64,000 bases of DNA from Microbacterium suaedae (GCF_003254645.1 NZ_PNFD01000001.1:496001-560000); one strand, 5' to 3'. Shown: positions 33,298 through 45,771, counted from the first letter of the stretch. Notes: generated by a model from the sequence alone, not told the origin. Translations and numbers: made by a program.

Positions 33298-36138
33298 TCA
33301 CGGCAGAACGACGCGCTCGGGTGTCGTGCCTGGCGAGACGACCCAGGCGCGCGCAGCGCGCGGCCGCGCATAGGGCGGCAGCTCCCGTTCGCCGAGGAGC
33401 GTGCGGAGCTCGCTCGCGCAATCGGCACCGACGACCATCTCGCCCGCGGCGCGCGTGCGTTGGAGAAGCGCGTACTGGCGCTGCCAGGCGTCGGCCTCGC
33501 CGACGATCGCAAGGCACCGAGCACCGGCCGCGAGCGCTTCGAAGGACGTGCCCGGAGCGATGTCGTCGACGAGTACGACGCGCACGCTGTCTCCCCACGA
33601 CTCGCTCAAGGACTGCGCACGGCGCGCGGCCGCGCGCAGGATGAATCCCGTGACCGCACCGCGCGGTGCCCACAGCGCGTCGGCCTGGGGCATGGGGATA
33701 TCGTCGGCGGTCGCGGGTGGGAGAGCGAGCTGGGTCTCGAACCCGTCGAGCACGGCTCGCCCCGGCGGACGGCGCGCGTCGAAGAGCGCACGCTCGGCCC
33801 CAGCCGCTGTGTGATCGTGCACGGTCGCGACCGCGAGCACCACTCGCCGCGGCAGGACATCGGCGATCTTCGTGAGGGCACCGGAGAGGCGTGCGGACGT
33901 GAGCACCACGGTCGTGCCGGTCCTGCCCGCATCACGGACGATCCCCTCGAGCCGCTCGCCCGCCTCTCGCGCATACTCCGAGGGGAATCGGGCCAGCAAC
34001 GCATCGGCATCGTCGACGACGAAGACCTCCGGAGGCTCTGCCTCCGCGGCGGCGAGCGCATCCCAGGCCCCCTCGCTCTCGCGCGGCACCTCGATGACGC
34101 GGCGTCCGTCCGCCCGAGCCGCGCGGATCACCCACCGGGCGAGCGTCGTCTTTCCCGATCCGGCGCCGCCGATCACGAGCAGGCCTCGGTCGACCCCGGG
34201 GCGCAACAGGGCGGGATCCTGCCGCTGCTCGGCGGGGCGGTCTCGAAGACCGAGGACGATGTCTCCGCTGTCCGTGACCGGCGCGTCTGGGACCCACGCA
34301 GTCGGAAGTGGCTCCAGGAGCGGCCCAGGTGCCGGCGGGACACCGGCGTGAACGAGCGCGGCGTGGGAGGTGTCCGCCGCGCTCGTGAGGGCGAAACGCA
34401 CTTCCGCGGCATCCATATCGCTTGCGCGGCGCACGTACCCGACGCCGCGATGAGCCGCATCTCCCGGGATCCGTGCAGCGGCGTCGGTGCCGAGCAGCTG
34501 TGCGCTCTCACGCTCCTCGGCAACGCGAAGAGCGATGCGCAGCGGACTGTTGGCGAGCAGCGCATCCCGAAGGATCCCGGATGCCCGCTGTGTACCGAGG
34601 ACGAGATGCATGCCGAGGGCGCGCCCGCGCGCCGCGACGTCCGTGAAGACAGCATGCAGATCGGGGTGGTCCTGCAGCAGGGCCGCAAACTCGTCGATCA
34701 CGATGACGAGCCGCGCGAGTCCGACGCGCGGATCGCCGACGTCCCGCGCTCCCGCGCCTGCGATCGCCCGCTCGCGGCGATGGATCTCGGCGCGAAGGCC
34801 CTCGACGGCACGGCGCGCGCCACCGCCGTCGAGGTCGGTCAGCACGCCCGTCACGTGCGGCAGATCCCGCAGATGGTCGAAGGCGGTGCCGCCTTTGAAG
34901 TCGCCGAGGAGGAAGACGACGTCCGCCGGCGAGTGCATCTCCGCGAGCGCCACGATCCAGGTCGTGAGGAACTCGCTCTTGCCCGCCCCGGTCGTGCCGA
35001 CGACGACAGCATGCGGGCCGTCCGACACGAGATCCAGGAATACGAGCGGCGCCGGATCGTCCGGGCCGTGCCGACCGACGCCGATGACGGCCCGCAGGCC
35101 CGACGGCACGCGGTCGTCGTCACATTCGGACGACGCTCGGCGCAGCACGTGACCGGTCGGCACAGGGCCGCCCGGAAGGACGACGCCCGGCTGCCGATCG
35201 TGCACCGCCATGCCGTCCGCGATCGCGCACGCCTGTGGGAGGGAGACGGCCTCGAGAACGAGCTCGACGTCGCCTCCGTCTGAGACGAGACGCCCGCGCA
35301 GACCGTCGTCCACCTCGACGAGGGTCTGACACTCATGCGGGATCGGCTCTCCTGCGAACGCGAGCGCGATCACGGCGTGCGCCCGCTCCGGAATCGGGTC
35401 GGAAGCGCGCACGACAGCCACGAGCGTCGCATCAGGAGCGACGCTCGTGTCGGCGTGCGGGATCCGCGCCGCCCAGTCCTCACCGAGCGGCGCTCCCACC
35501 AGCCGCACATCGCTCGGCGGATGCCGCAGCACGAGCTGCGCCACAAGAGCCCGGACCACAGCTCGCGCAGTCACGTCATCACCGCGCACGCAGATCCCGC
35601 GCTCCCAGTCGACCGTGACGGGCGCGTCCGCGAGCACCTCGGCGTCGGTTCGGAGCCGATCTGCCTCGTTGCCCTCGCCTCCGACGACCTTTACGACGCT
35701 CGCCGTCTCCCCCGAGCCGACGACGAGCGCGCCGCGCCGCCGCCAGGTCCATCCGTCGTGGGCGAGGACCCCCACAACATCAGGCGCCGCCGCACAGCGC
35801 AGGGCCCGTTCCTCGTCGTGTCGCCGCTCGACCTCGTCGCGCAGCCGGGCGCATGCCGCGCGCAGCTCCTGCTCCGCACGCCTGCGCTCGCGCCGGGCGC
35901 CACGAGCCCGGTCGAGGATCGATGCGACCGCCATGAGCGGCCCGAGCACAGCGAACCAGAGCATGAATGCGGAGCCTGTCAGCTGCCACATCACGACCGC
36001 GCCGACGACGGGCACGATCGAGGCGAGAATCGGGAAGGGACGCCGCGCGGGGGCTCCCGGAAGCTCGGGGAGGTCGATGGGCTCAGCAAGCCGCCGGGTG
36101 GCGGGAGCCGCGGTGGTCTCGGCAGGGGCGAACGTCAT
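33298..36138 (-). CDS. FtsK/SpoIIIE-domain ATPase, EccC (type VII secretion)-like
   Basis: This 946-residue protein has two membrane segments near residues 37-76, a charged helical linker, and at least two tandem RecA-type ATPase domains. The first has P-loop VGTTGAGKSEFLTTWIVAL (near 379-397) and Walker B ARLVIVIDEFAALLQ (near 470-484). The second has VIGGAGSGKTTLARWVIRAA (near 649-668) and Walker B EVFVVDDADALLARFP. This layout is that of EccC/YukB rather than FtsK, which has one motor domain. No WXG100 or other T7SS gene lies in the window. ATG 36138 is favoured; a TTG at 36150 also fits. Confidence 0.88.
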   Translation of the reverse strand: MTFAPAETTAAPATRRLAEPIDLPELPGAPARRPFPILASIVPVVGAVVMWQLTGSAFMLWFAVLGPLMAVASILDRARGARRERRRAEQELRAACARLRDEVERRHDEERALRCAAAPDVVGVLAHDGWTWRRRGALVVGSGETASVVKVVGGEGNEADRLRTDAEVLADAPVTVDWERGICVRGDDVTARAVVRALVAQLVLRHPPSDVRLVGAPLGEDWAARIPHADTSVAPDATLVAVVRASDPIPERAHAVIALAFAGEPIPHECQTLVEVDDGLRGRLVSDGGDVELVLEAVSLPQACAIADGMAVHDRQPGVVLPGGPVPTGHVLRRASSECDDDRVPSGLRAVIGVGRHGPDDPAPLVFLDLVSDGPHAVVVGTTGAGKSEFLTTWIVALAEMHSPADVVFLLGDFKGGTAFDHLRDLPHVTGVLTDLDGGGARRAVEGLRAEIHRRERAIAGAGARDVGDPRVGLARLVIVIDEFAALLQDHPDLHAVFTDVAARGRALGMHLVLGTQRASGILRDALLANSPLRIALRVAEERESAQLLGTDAAARIPGDAAHRGVGYVRRASDMDAAEVRFALTSAADTSHAALVHAGVPPAPGPLLEPLPTAWVPDAPVTDSGDIVLGLRDRPAEQRQDPALLRPGVDRGLLVIGGAGSGKTTLARWVIRAARADGRRVIEVPRESEGAWDALAAAEAEPPEVFVVDDADALLARFPSEYAREAGERLEGIVRDAGRTGTTVVLTSARLSGALTKIADVLPRRVVLAVATVHDHTAAGAERALFDARRPPGRAVLDGFETQLALPPATADDIPMPQADALWAPRGAVTGFILRAAARRAQSLSESWGDSVRVVLVDDIAPGTSFEALAAGARCLAIVGEADAWQRQYALLQRTRAAGEMVVGADCASELRTLLGERELPPYARPRAARAWVVSPGTTPERVVLP

Positions 36139-36249
36139 ACCGCCATGCAAGCCGATCGACGCGCACGGCGCCGGTCGAAAGGGCCCGAATGTGGAGAGAT
36201 CCGGCGGATCCAGGTGCTGTGGACACGCTGATCCACCGCGCGGCTCGCG

Positions 36250-37086
36250 TCAGTCGACAGCCGCCGCGGACTTCTCGTCGGCTGCGGGTTCGTCGCCCAC
36301 GATGTCGACGACGACGATCGACACATTGTCGCGCCCGCCGTTCTCGAGCGCGGCAGCCATCATCGCCACCGTGGCATCGGCAGGATCCTCGTTCGCATGC
36401 AGGAAGTGAAGGATCCCGTAGTCGGTGAGCTCCTTCGTGAGCCCATCGGAGCAGATCACGTAGCGATCGCCCGACTGCACCTCGATGCGCACGTAGTCGG
36501 GCGCCACCGCCTCGGTCGGCCCCACGGCCCGGGTGATCACATTGCTGTACGGGTGCGTCTCGGCCTCCTCCTCGCTGAGGCGGCCGGCCGCGACGAGCTC
36601 TTGCACGAGCGAATGATCGGTCGTGACCTGCATGAGCTGATCGCCCCGCTGAAGGTACACCCGCGAATCACCGATGTTCATGGCGACGATCGAAGGACCG
36701 TCGTCGGTCATGTCGAAGTAAACGCCCGTGAGCGTCGTACCCGTGCCCTCGTCGGTCGTATCGGGATGGTCGGAGATATCCCGGACGGCGAGAGCCAGCG
36801 CGTCATCGATATCGTGCGGGGTGACCGTCTCTCGGTCGGCCAGCGCAGAGAGGCGATTCACAACGCTCTGGCTGGCGATCTCGCCGCCGATGTGCCCGCC
36901 CATGCCGTCGGCGACGACGAACAGCGGGTAAGCGGCGAGGAAGGAATCCTGGTTGTTCTCGCGCTTGCGTCCGGGGTCGGTGCTGCCGGCCCAACGCAGG
37001 GAGAGCGTCGAGCCGTCGGCCAGCGGGACGTCACGACTGTGCGTCTCGGGCCGCGGCGTCGTCGCGGGGGTGGTGTCGTCGGGCAC
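36250..37086 (-). CDS. PP2C-type serine/threonine protein phosphatase
   Basis: This 278-residue metal-dependent phosphatase has SDPGRKRENNQDSFLA-type motif I (here STDPGRKRENNQDSFL near 36-51), VADGMGGHIGGEIAS near 58-72, GTTLTGVYFDMTD, IGDSRVYLQRGDQL near 133-146 and DNVSIVVVDIVGDE near the end, so all Asp ligands are present. It removes phosphate from Ser/Thr proteins. It starts at GTG 37086. It lies 111 nt upstream of the EccC-like ATPase on the same strand; PP2C and FHA proteins often accompany such ATPases, so a functional link is possible but unproven. Confidence 0.92.
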   Translation of the reverse strand: MPDDTTPATTPRPETHSRDVPLADGSTLSLRWAGSTDPGRKRENNQDSFLAAYPLFVVADGMGGHIGGEIASQSVVNRLSALADRETVTPHDIDDALALAVRDISDHPDTTDEGTGTTLTGVYFDMTDDGPSIVAMNIGDSRVYLQRGDQLMQVTTDHSLVQELVAAGRLSEEEAETHPYSNVITRAVGPTEAVAPDYVRIEVQSGDRYVICSDGLTKELTDYGILHFLHANEDPADATVAMMAAALENGGRDNVSIVVVDIVGDEPAADEKSAAAVD

Positions 37087-37162
37087 GAGGCCGACCTGCC
37101 TTTCGGGCGTTCTGCGCCGCAGACTGGGTGGCGCGCGTGGCGACCAGTCTATGGGAAACGCT

Positions 37163-37197
37163 CCGGGCCCCGGACGAAGAACTCGTCCGAGGCCCGG
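37163..37197 (-). terminator. intrinsic terminator of the DUF5684 gene
   Basis: A 15-bp stem with one mismatch (37163-37177 with 37183-37197) and a five-base loop lies 24 nt past the stop at 37222. On the minus strand it is followed by AGCGTTTCCCAT, a modest T-tract. Confidence 0.7.
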
Positions 37198-37221
37198 TAT
37201 CGCGTCTGATCGGCGCGGGCG

Positions 37222-37962
37222 TCAGACCTGCGGCGGCTGCGGCGGACGCGGCTGATCCGGGTCGGCCGGCGGCTGCGGGGGCTGGTTCGGATCGGCAGGC
37301 GGCTGCGGAGCCGCTCCCGGCTGCTGCGGAGACTGCGGAGCGGCACCCGGCTGCTGCGGGGGCTGCGGGGCGGCACCCGGCTGCTGCGGGTACCCAGGCT
37401 GACCATACGGCGCCTGGCCGTAGCCGGGCTGCGCGTAGCCGGCAGGCGCACCCGCCGGAATCCCCGACCACACCTGCTTGTCACCGAGGAAGCCGTTCGC
37501 GGCCCAACTCGGCGCAGGCACCTGACGGTTCCAGCGCGAGCTGTCGAAGGCGCAGATGCCGAGCCAGACGATCGGAAGGAAGATGAAGAGGACGACCCAC
37601 GCGCCCTCCTTCTGCAGCTTGAGACCCACACGGTACGCGGCGATGATGACCATCACGCTGGCGAAGAGCCCGCCGAGCCAACCGATGAAGTTCACGTACG
37701 GGATCACACTGGCAAAGGCGAAGAACAGCAGCCACGGGTTCACATCGCCGAGCTTCATGAACACCATCGTGTTGTAGAACGGCACCCATGCCCGCCACTT
37801 GCCCTCGACGCCGGCCTTGTCGAAGACCTTCATCATGAACCACGCCGAGAGGACATAGCCGGCGATCGCCAAGAGGAACATGACGACACCGAAAACGGCC
37901 ATGAACGCGAGGAACGCGCCGTAGCCGCCGACGTCGCCGTAACTGGAATAGTCGTCGTACAT
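37222..37962 (-). CDS. DUF5684 membrane protein with Pro/Gln-rich C-terminal tail
   Basis: This 246-residue protein has four hydrophobic segments (about 15-46, 68-88, 92-112 and 117-137), with FDKAGVEGKWRAWVPFYNTM between the first two, a hallmark of DUF5684 and signal-peptidase-associated membrane proteins. From about residue 165 the tail is low complexity: Tyr/Gly/Gln-rich, then three copies of a QQPGAAPQ unit and Pro-rich ends. Such tails are probably disordered. Function is unknown. GGAGGGAA lies about ten bases upstream of ATG 37962, and TACGCT further up (near 38015-38020) could be a -10. Confidence 0.85.
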   Translation of the reverse strand: MYDDYSSYGDVGGYGAFLAFMAVFGVVMFLLAIAGYVLSAWFMMKVFDKAGVEGKWRAWVPFYNTMVFMKLGDVNPWLLFFAFASVIPYVNFIGWLGGLFASVMVIIAAYRVGLKLQKEGAWVVLFIFLPIVWLGICAFDSSRWNRQVPAPSWAANGFLGDKQVWSGIPAGAPAGYAQPGYGQAPYGQPGYPQQPGAAPQPPQQPGAAPQSPQQPGAAPQPPADPNQPPQPPADPDQPRPPQPPQV

Positions 37963-38069
37963 GAGAAGTGTTTCCCTCCACCCGTTGTCGTGCGGCGTCG
38001 GCCGCCCGACTCACAGCGTAGCGACTCTCGTCCCCTCGCCGTGGCAGATCGCGCGGGCAGTTCTTCCCC

Positions 38070-38825
38070 TCACCCGTGCGAGACGAGCAGAAGCTCCCCC
38101 GCGGTCTCGCCGGCGCGCATGTCGAGACCGGCGGAACGGCTCCAGACGACGAGCTCGTCGAGCGAGGTGATCGAAGGCGCGGCGCTCGCAATCTCCCGTG
38201 TGAAGATCCCCTTGGTCTTCTTATTGAAGTGGTTCAGCGCACGCACCGTGCCGTCGGCGCCCGCCTCCACCACCCGCACATACGCCTGCGGCAGCTCCAG
38301 CGGCACGGGCCCCAGCGCGCGATACGCCTCCGAACGGAGGTCCACGATCGGGCCCGACGCTGTCGCGAGCGCCTCGCGCGTCGGGACCGACCAGTGCTTC
38401 TTCAGCGGCGGGATCCCCGGCAGACGCTGTCCCGCCGAGAGCCGGAATGCCGGGATCGCGTCGAGCGCTCCGACAGGCCCCAGCAGAGCCGTCTGGATGG
38501 CGGCGTGCCGCCCGAGCCATGCCCGCGCTTCTGCTGTCAGCGTGCCCGCGTCCAGCGCGTCGTAGAGAACCCCCGTGAAGCGATCAATCGACGGCATCGT
38601 CGGCGCGGAACGAACGGCCGCGTTGACTCCGATCTCGCCGCGCTGGCGGTCGGAGAGCTTCAATGCCCGGGCCATCGCATCCCCATCGGCGGCCAGCACC
38701 GTCAGCGCGTCCAACGCGGCCTCACGCTGCGTCGTGAGGTCACCGAAAGCGAGTGAGGAGAGCGCGAGGGGCGAGCCCTCGCCACCGGGGCGCTTCGTCT
38801 CAGACGGCGGGAGGAGCAGGAGCAT
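38070..38825 (-). CDS. yaaA: peroxide stress protein YaaA (DUF328/UPF0246)
   Basis: This 251-residue protein opens with LLLLPPSETKRPGGEG, the nearly invariant N-terminus of YaaA. Later blocks LYDALDAGTLT, IPAFRLSAGQRLPG, VDLRSEAYRALGPV and RALNHFNKKTKGIFTRE match the family in order. YaaA lowers free iron and so limits peroxide damage in E. coli; it has a DNA-binding-like fold. The start is ATG 38825. It lies downstream of the ATP synthase operon behind a strong terminator. Confidence 0.93.
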   Translation of the reverse strand: MLLLLPPSETKRPGGEGSPLALSSLAFGDLTTQREAALDALTVLAADGDAMARALKLSDRQRGEIGVNAAVRSAPTMPSIDRFTGVLYDALDAGTLTAEARAWLGRHAAIQTALLGPVGALDAIPAFRLSAGQRLPGIPPLKKHWSVPTREALATASGPIVDLRSEAYRALGPVPLELPQAYVRVVEAGADGTVRALNHFNKKTKGIFTREIASAAPSITSLDELVVWSRSAGLDMRAGETAGELLLVSHG

Positions 38826-38851
38826 CGAGAATCCTTCGTGAGACAGGAGAA

Positions 38852-38880
38852 GGGGCGGGGATCACGATGATCCCCGCCCC
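38852..38880 (-). terminator. rho-independent terminator of the ATP synthase operon
   Basis: A perfect 13-bp stem GGGGCGGGGATCA / TGATCCCCGCCCC has a three-base loop, 15 nt past the atpC stop. On the minus strand a T-rich CTTCTCCTGTCT follows. yaaA starts 27 nt further on, so some read-through may still feed it. Confidence 0.88.
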
Positions 38881-38895
38881 GTCTCTTCGGTCGTG

Positions 38896-39159
38896 TCAGT
38901 CCGCGAGCTGCGCCTGTCCCGCCACGATGTTGATCGCGTCGCCGACCTCCATCGAGACGAAGCCGTCGCTCGCATCGGCGATCACCTTCGTGCCATCGGC
39001 CTGGGTGATGCGCACCTGGCCGTCGGCAAGGACCGCGAGCGTGGGCTCGTGACCGGCCATGAAACCGATCTCACCCTCGACGGTCTTGGCGACGACGAGC
39101 GTCGCCTCGCCCGACCAGACCTCTGCCTCGGCAGACACGAGGTTGACCTGGAGCGCCAT
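38896..39159 (-). CDS. atpC: ATP synthase epsilon subunit
   Basis: This 87-residue epsilon subunit has the beta-sandwich domain only: LQVNLVSAEAEVWSGEA at the start and EIGFMAGHEPTLAVLADG near 30-47. The C-terminal helical hairpin found in many epsilon subunits (about 130 residues) is missing, a shortened form seen in some actinobacteria. It ends the atp operon, 2 nt after atpD, and is followed by a strong terminator. Confidence 0.95.
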   Translation of the reverse strand: MALQVNLVSAEAEVWSGEATLVVAKTVEGEIGFMAGHEPTLAVLADGQVRITQADGTKVIADASDGFVSMEVGDAINIVAGQAQLAD

Positions 39160-39161
39160 GA

Positions 39162-41536
<2,375 letters not shown>

Positions 41537-41557
41537 GATGCGACTCCCTTGCGGGCG

Positions 41558-43201
41558 TTACGCCTTGCGGCCCTTGACGATCCGCTCCTGGCCGATCTCG
41601 TCGTGGTCCGCGGCCGCGTGCTCCTCGTGGCCCGGATCGGTGAGGTGGCGTCCCTCGCCCTTCTGGAACTCGAGGACGAACTTGTCGATGCCCTGCTCCA
41701 TCTCGGCGAGGACCTCGTCCTCGAGCTTGCCCGACTCGCGGAGCTTGTCGAGCACCTGCGTGTTGCGACGCATGTAGTCGAGCATCTCGCGCTCGAAGCG
41801 GAGGACGTCCTCGACCTCGATCTCGTCGAGCTTGCCGTTCGTACCGGCCCAGATCGAGACGACCTGCTCCTCAGCCGAGTACGGCGAGTACTGCGGCTGC
41901 TTGAGCAGCTCGGTCAGGCGTGCGCCTCGCGCAAGCTGACGACGCGAGGTCGGGTCGAGGTCGGAGGCGAACATCGCGAAGGCCTGCAGCGAGCGGTACT
42001 GCGCGAGCTCGAGCTTGAGCGTTCCCGAGACCTTCTTGACGTGCTTCTGCTGCGCGTCACCACCGACGCGGGACACCGAGATACCCACATCGACGGCCGG
42101 ACGCTGGTTCGAGTTGAACAGGTCGGACTGCAGGAAGATCTGGCCGTCGGTGATCGAGATCACGTTCGTCGGCACGTAGGCCGAGACGTCGTTCGCCTTC
42201 GTCTCGATGATGGGCAGACCCGTCATCGAACCGGCGCCCAGTGCGTCCGAGAGCTTCGCGCAGCGCTCGAGCAGGCGCGAGTGCAGGTAGAAGACGTCAC
42301 CGGGGTACGCCTCGCGCCCCGGCGGACGACGCAGGAGAAGCGACACCGCACGGTAGGCCTCGGCCTGCTTCGTGAGGTCGTCGAAGACGATGAGCACGTG
42401 CTTGCCCTGGTACATCCAGTGCTGACCGATCGCCGATCCCGTGTAGGGCGCGAGGTACTTGAAGCCCGCGGGGTCGGAGGCGGGAGCCGCGACGATCGTC
42501 GTGTACTCCATCGCGCCCGCATCCTCGAGCGCGCCCTTGACCGACGCGATCGTCGAGCCCTTCTGGCCGACGGCGACGTAGATGCAGCGAACCTGCTTGT
42601 TGGTGTCGCCCGACTCCCAGTTGTCCTTCTGGTTGATGATCGTGTCGATCGCGATCGCCGTCTTACCCGTCTGGCGGTCGCCGATGATCAGCTGGCGCTG
42701 TCCGCGGCCGACGGGGATCATCGAGTCGATGGCCTTGATGCCGGTCTGCATCGGCTCGTGAACCGACTTGCGGTCCATGACGCCCGCCGCCTGAAGCTCG
42801 AGCTCGCGGTCGCCCTCGATGTCGGCGATCTCGCCGAGGCCGTCGATCGGCTGGCCGAGCGGGTCGACCACGCGTCCGAGGTAGCCCTCGCCCACCGGGA
42901 CGGAGAGGACCTTGCCAGTCCGCGTGACCGGCTGGCCCTCCTCGATGCCGGAGAACTCGCCGAGGATGACCGTGCCGATCTCGTGCTCGTCGAGGTTCTG
43001 AGCGAGGCCGAGCGTGCCGTCCTCGAAGCGGATGAGCTCGTTCGCCATGACGCCGGGGAGACCCTCGACGTGGGCGATGCCGTCGGCCGCATCCGTGACG
43101 GTGCCGACCTCGTTCGCGCCAGAACCGGTGGGCTCGTAGGCCGAGACGAAGTCCTTCAGCGCGTCACGGATGACGTCGGGGCTGATGGTGATGTCTGCCA
43201 T
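41558..43201 (-). CDS. atpA: ATP synthase alpha subunit
   Basis: This 547-residue non-catalytic nucleotide-binding subunit of F1 has the P-loop [16 protein letters not shown] near 170-185, [17 protein letters not shown] motif (here [15 protein letters not shown]), Walker B in [17 protein letters not shown] near 265-281, and the signature [17 protein letters not shown] near 365-381. Its C-terminal tail is extended and charged ([12 protein letters not shown]), as in many actinobacteria. ATG 43201. Confidence 0.98.
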   Translation of the reverse strand: MADITISPDVIRDALKDFVSAYEPTGSGANEVGTVTDAADGIAHVEGLPGVMANELIRFEDGTLGLAQNLDEHEIGTVILGEFSGIEEGQPVTRTGKVLSVPVGEGYLGRVVDPLGQPIDGLGEIADIEGDRELELQAAGVMDRKSVHEPMQTGIKAIDSMIPVGRGQRQLIIGDRQTGKTAIAIDTIINQKDNWESGDTNKQVRCIYVAVGQKGSTIASVKGALEDAGAMEYTTIVAAPASDPAGFKYLAPYTGSAIGQHWMYQGKHVLIVFDDLTKQAEAYRAVSLLLRRPPGREAYPGDVFYLHSRLLERCAKLSDALGAGSMTGLPIIETKANDVSAYVPTNVISITDGQIFLQSDLFNSNQRPAVDVGISVSRVGGDAQQKHVKKVSGTLKLELAQYRSLQAFAMFASDLDPTSRRQLARGARLTELLKQPQYSPYSAEEQVVSIWAGTNGKLDEIEVEDVLRFEREMLDYMRRNTQVLDKLRESGKLEDEVLAEMEQGIDKFVLEFQKGEGRHLTDPGHEEHAAADHDEIGQERIVKGRKA

Positions 43202-43256
43202 TGTCTTCCTTCGTTGTGCGGGCCCAACGGCCCCAATTGCTTCCGCAGGGAAGCGT

Positions 43257-44039
43257 TCAGCCTGCGAGCCTCGACCGGAGATCGGCGAGGCGGGACGAGA
43301 TGCTGCCGTCGATCACGTCGTCGGCGATCTGCACGCGGATACCGCCCACGACCTCGGGGTCGACGACCTCGTTGATCGAGACGGGGGCTCCGTACGTGCG
43401 CGAGAGCGAGTCGGCAAGGCGCTGCCGCTGCGCATCTGCGAGCGACTTCGCGACATGCACTGTCGCGACGATGCGCCCGCGCTCTGCGGCCACCACGGCG
43501 ATCGCGTGATGCAGCGCCGAGCGCACACGACGGCCGTTCGGCTGCTGGACGAGCGAGCTCACGATGAGCACGGTGCCCGCGCTCACCGACGTGCCGAGGA
43601 TCCGCTCGATGAGCTCGCCCTTCTTCGACGCGTCGCCGAGTCGAGCTCCCAGAGCCAGTTCGAGTTCGGGATTCGTCGCGACGATGCGGGTGACCTGGAA
43701 CAGCTCACCCTCGACATCGGCAGACTCGGCCTTCGCCGTCGCGCGGATCGCGACTTCCTCGATCCCGGAGACGAGCTCGGCGGCCTCCGACCAGCGCTGC
43801 TCGGCGATCGTTGCGAGGATCTGCTGTGCCGCACTGGACAGAGTCCCGAAGACCCGGTGCACGAGCGCCGACCGCGCAGATTCCTCGGCGGCATGATCCG
43901 CGAGCGCGCCGCTCAGCGCCGGCGAGTCGCCCGCCACACGCGCCGCTTCGAAGAGCTCGCGTGCGGTGTCGAGATCGACCGGGGCCGAGGCGAGCGCCGC
44001 GGCGCTCGCCTTCAGCGCCTGAGTCGTCGCGCTGCCCAT
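43257..44039 (-). CDS. atpH: ATP synthase delta subunit
   Basis: This 260-residue peripheral-stalk subunit is longer than E. coli delta (about 177) but typical of actinobacteria. The C-terminal domain has [19 protein letters not shown] near 158-176 and [21 protein letters not shown] end motif (here [19 protein letters not shown]), the delta signature. It links F1 alpha to the b subunit. The ATG at 44039 overlaps the atpF stop by one base. Confidence 0.95.
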   Translation of the reverse strand: MGSATTQALKASAAALASAPVDLDTARELFEAARVAGDSPALSGALADHAAEESARSALVHRVFGTLSSAAQQILATIAEQRWSEAAELVSGIEEVAIRATAKAESADVEGELFQVTRIVATNPELELALGARLGDASKKGELIERILGTSVSAGTVLIVSSLVQQPNGRRVRSALHHAIAVVAAERGRIVATVHVAKSLADAQRQRLADSLSRTYGAPVSINEVVDPEVVGGIRVQIADDVIDGSISSRLADLRSRLAG

Positions 44040-44587
44040 TACTTCGCCGCCTTCTCGGATGCCTCGAGATCAGCGAGGAAACGGTCGACGACGCCCTGAG
44101 CCTTCTGGTCGTCGTTCACCGACTCGCCGATGACGTTGCCTGCGAGATCGAGCGCGAGCGTGCCCACGTCGCTGCGCAGCGAGACCATCGCCGACTGGCG
44201 CTCGGCCTCGATCTGCGCGTGCGCGGCCGCCGTGATGCGGTCGGCCTCCACCTGCGCGCCGGCCTTCGCCTCGTCGACGATCTTCTTGCCGTCGGCGCGC
44301 GCGCCCTCGCGGATCTCGCCCGCCTCGCGGCGCGCATCAGCGAGCTGCTGCGTGTACTCGGCGAGCGCGGCCTCGGCCTTGCGCTGCGCCTCGTCGGCCT
44401 TCTCGATGTTTCCTTCGATGGCCGCCGAACGGGCGTCGAGCATCGTCGTCAGACGAGGCAGCGCGACCTTCCAGACCACCACGAGGATGACGATGAAGCA
44501 CACCGCCGACCAGATGATGTCGTAGATGGCCGGGATCAGCGGATTCGGATCCTCTTCCGCGGCGACCGTGACAAGAGCGTTCAGCAT
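44039..44587 (-). CDS. atpF: ATP synthase b subunit
   Basis: This 182-residue protein has a single membrane helix near residues 22-44 (DIIWSAVCFIVILVVVWKVA), then a long charged coiled coil (about 50-175, KADEAQRKAEAALAEYTQQL) forming the peripheral stalk. A short N-terminal stretch precedes the helix. It overlaps atpH by one base and follows atpE by 31 nt. Confidence 0.96.
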   Translation of the reverse strand: MLNALVTVAAEEDPNPLIPAIYDIIWSAVCFIVILVVVWKVALPRLTTMLDARSAAIEGNIEKADEAQRKAEAALAEYTQQLADARREAGEIREGARADGKKIVDEAKAGAQVEADRITAAAHAQIEAERQSAMVSLRSDVGTLALDLAGNVIGESVNDDQKAQGVVDRFLADLEASEKAAK

Positions 44588-44618
44588 CCTGTCTCCTTAC
44601 GTGTCAGCTGCGAATGAA

Positions 44619-44897
<279 letters not shown>

Positions 44898-45692
44898 TCA
44901 GTGCTCTTCCGCGACCGCGAGCTGGATGTAGACCGCGGTGAGGATCGTGAAGACGTAGGCCTGGAGGAAGGCCACCAGGACCTCGAACAGAGTGAAGGCG
45001 AATCCGAATGCGAGCGTGCCCGCACCCAGGGGGATCCATCCCCCGCCGATGCCGAAGAAGAAGAAGTGCGTCGCCGAGAAGAACAGCACGAGCATGAGGT
45101 GCCCGACGATCATGTTCATCAGCAGTCGCAGCGTGAGCGTGACGGGCCGGATGATGAACGTCGAGAGGAACTCGAGCGGCGTCACGATGAGGTACAGAAC
45201 CGGCGGGACGCCCGACGGGAACAGCGCGTTCTTGAAGAAACCGGAGGGGCTCTTCTTGATACCCGCGTAGATGAACGTCACGTACGAGATCGCGGCGAGA
45301 AGCAGCGGGACAGCGATGACGCTCGTACCGGCGATGTTGATGCCGGGGATGATGCCCGTCATGTTCATGAACAGGATCATGAAGAACATCGTCATGAGCA
45401 GCGGCACGAAGCGGTCGCCGTCCTTACGGCCGAGAATGTCGTGCGCGATGCTGACGCGCACGAAGTCCATGCCCATCTCGACGATGCTCTGGAACCGCCC
45501 GGGGATAACCCGCATACGGCGCGTGCCGATGAGGAGGAGGATCACAAGGATCGCCGTCGCGATGAACTGCGCGAGGTTGATACGCGTGAACTCGATCGGA
45601 CCGAACTGGAAGATCGCGGGAGGGAAGAAGTCGATGATCGAGGGAGGGTGGAATGCACCCTCGCTGTTATCGGCAGAGGCGATCAGCGTCAC
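44898..45692 (-). CDS. atpB: ATP synthase a subunit
   Basis: This 264-residue membrane subunit forms the proton channel beside the c ring. The essential Arg lies in RPVTLTLRLLMNMIVGHLML near residue 190, and the last helices have AFLQAYVFTILTAVYIQLA. The start is uncertain: GTG 45692 gives the usual short N-terminus (TLIASADNSEGAFHPPS), while GTG 45734 would add 14 Arg/His-rich residues; neither has a clear ribosome site. A TAGGCT near 45824-45829 on the minus strand may be a -10 for the operon. Confidence 0.93.
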   Translation of the reverse strand: MTLIASADNSEGAFHPPSIIDFFPPAIFQFGPIEFTRINLAQFIATAILVILLLIGTRRMRVIPGRFQSIVEMGMDFVRVSIAHDILGRKDGDRFVPLLMTMFFMILFMNMTGIIPGINIAGTSVIAVPLLLAAISYVTFIYAGIKKSPSGFFKNALFPSGVPPVLYLIVTPLEFLSTFIIRPVTLTLRLLMNMIVGHLMLVLFFSATHFFFFGIGGGWIPLGAGTLAFGFAFTLFEVLVAFLQAYVFTILTAVYIQLAVAEEH

Positions 45693-45771
45693 GGCGTGTG
45701 TCAACGTGTGGCTCCGGCTTCGTCGCTCCGGCACGTCGGCCGGCTGTGGAAGGAAGTCGCACCTGCCACGC

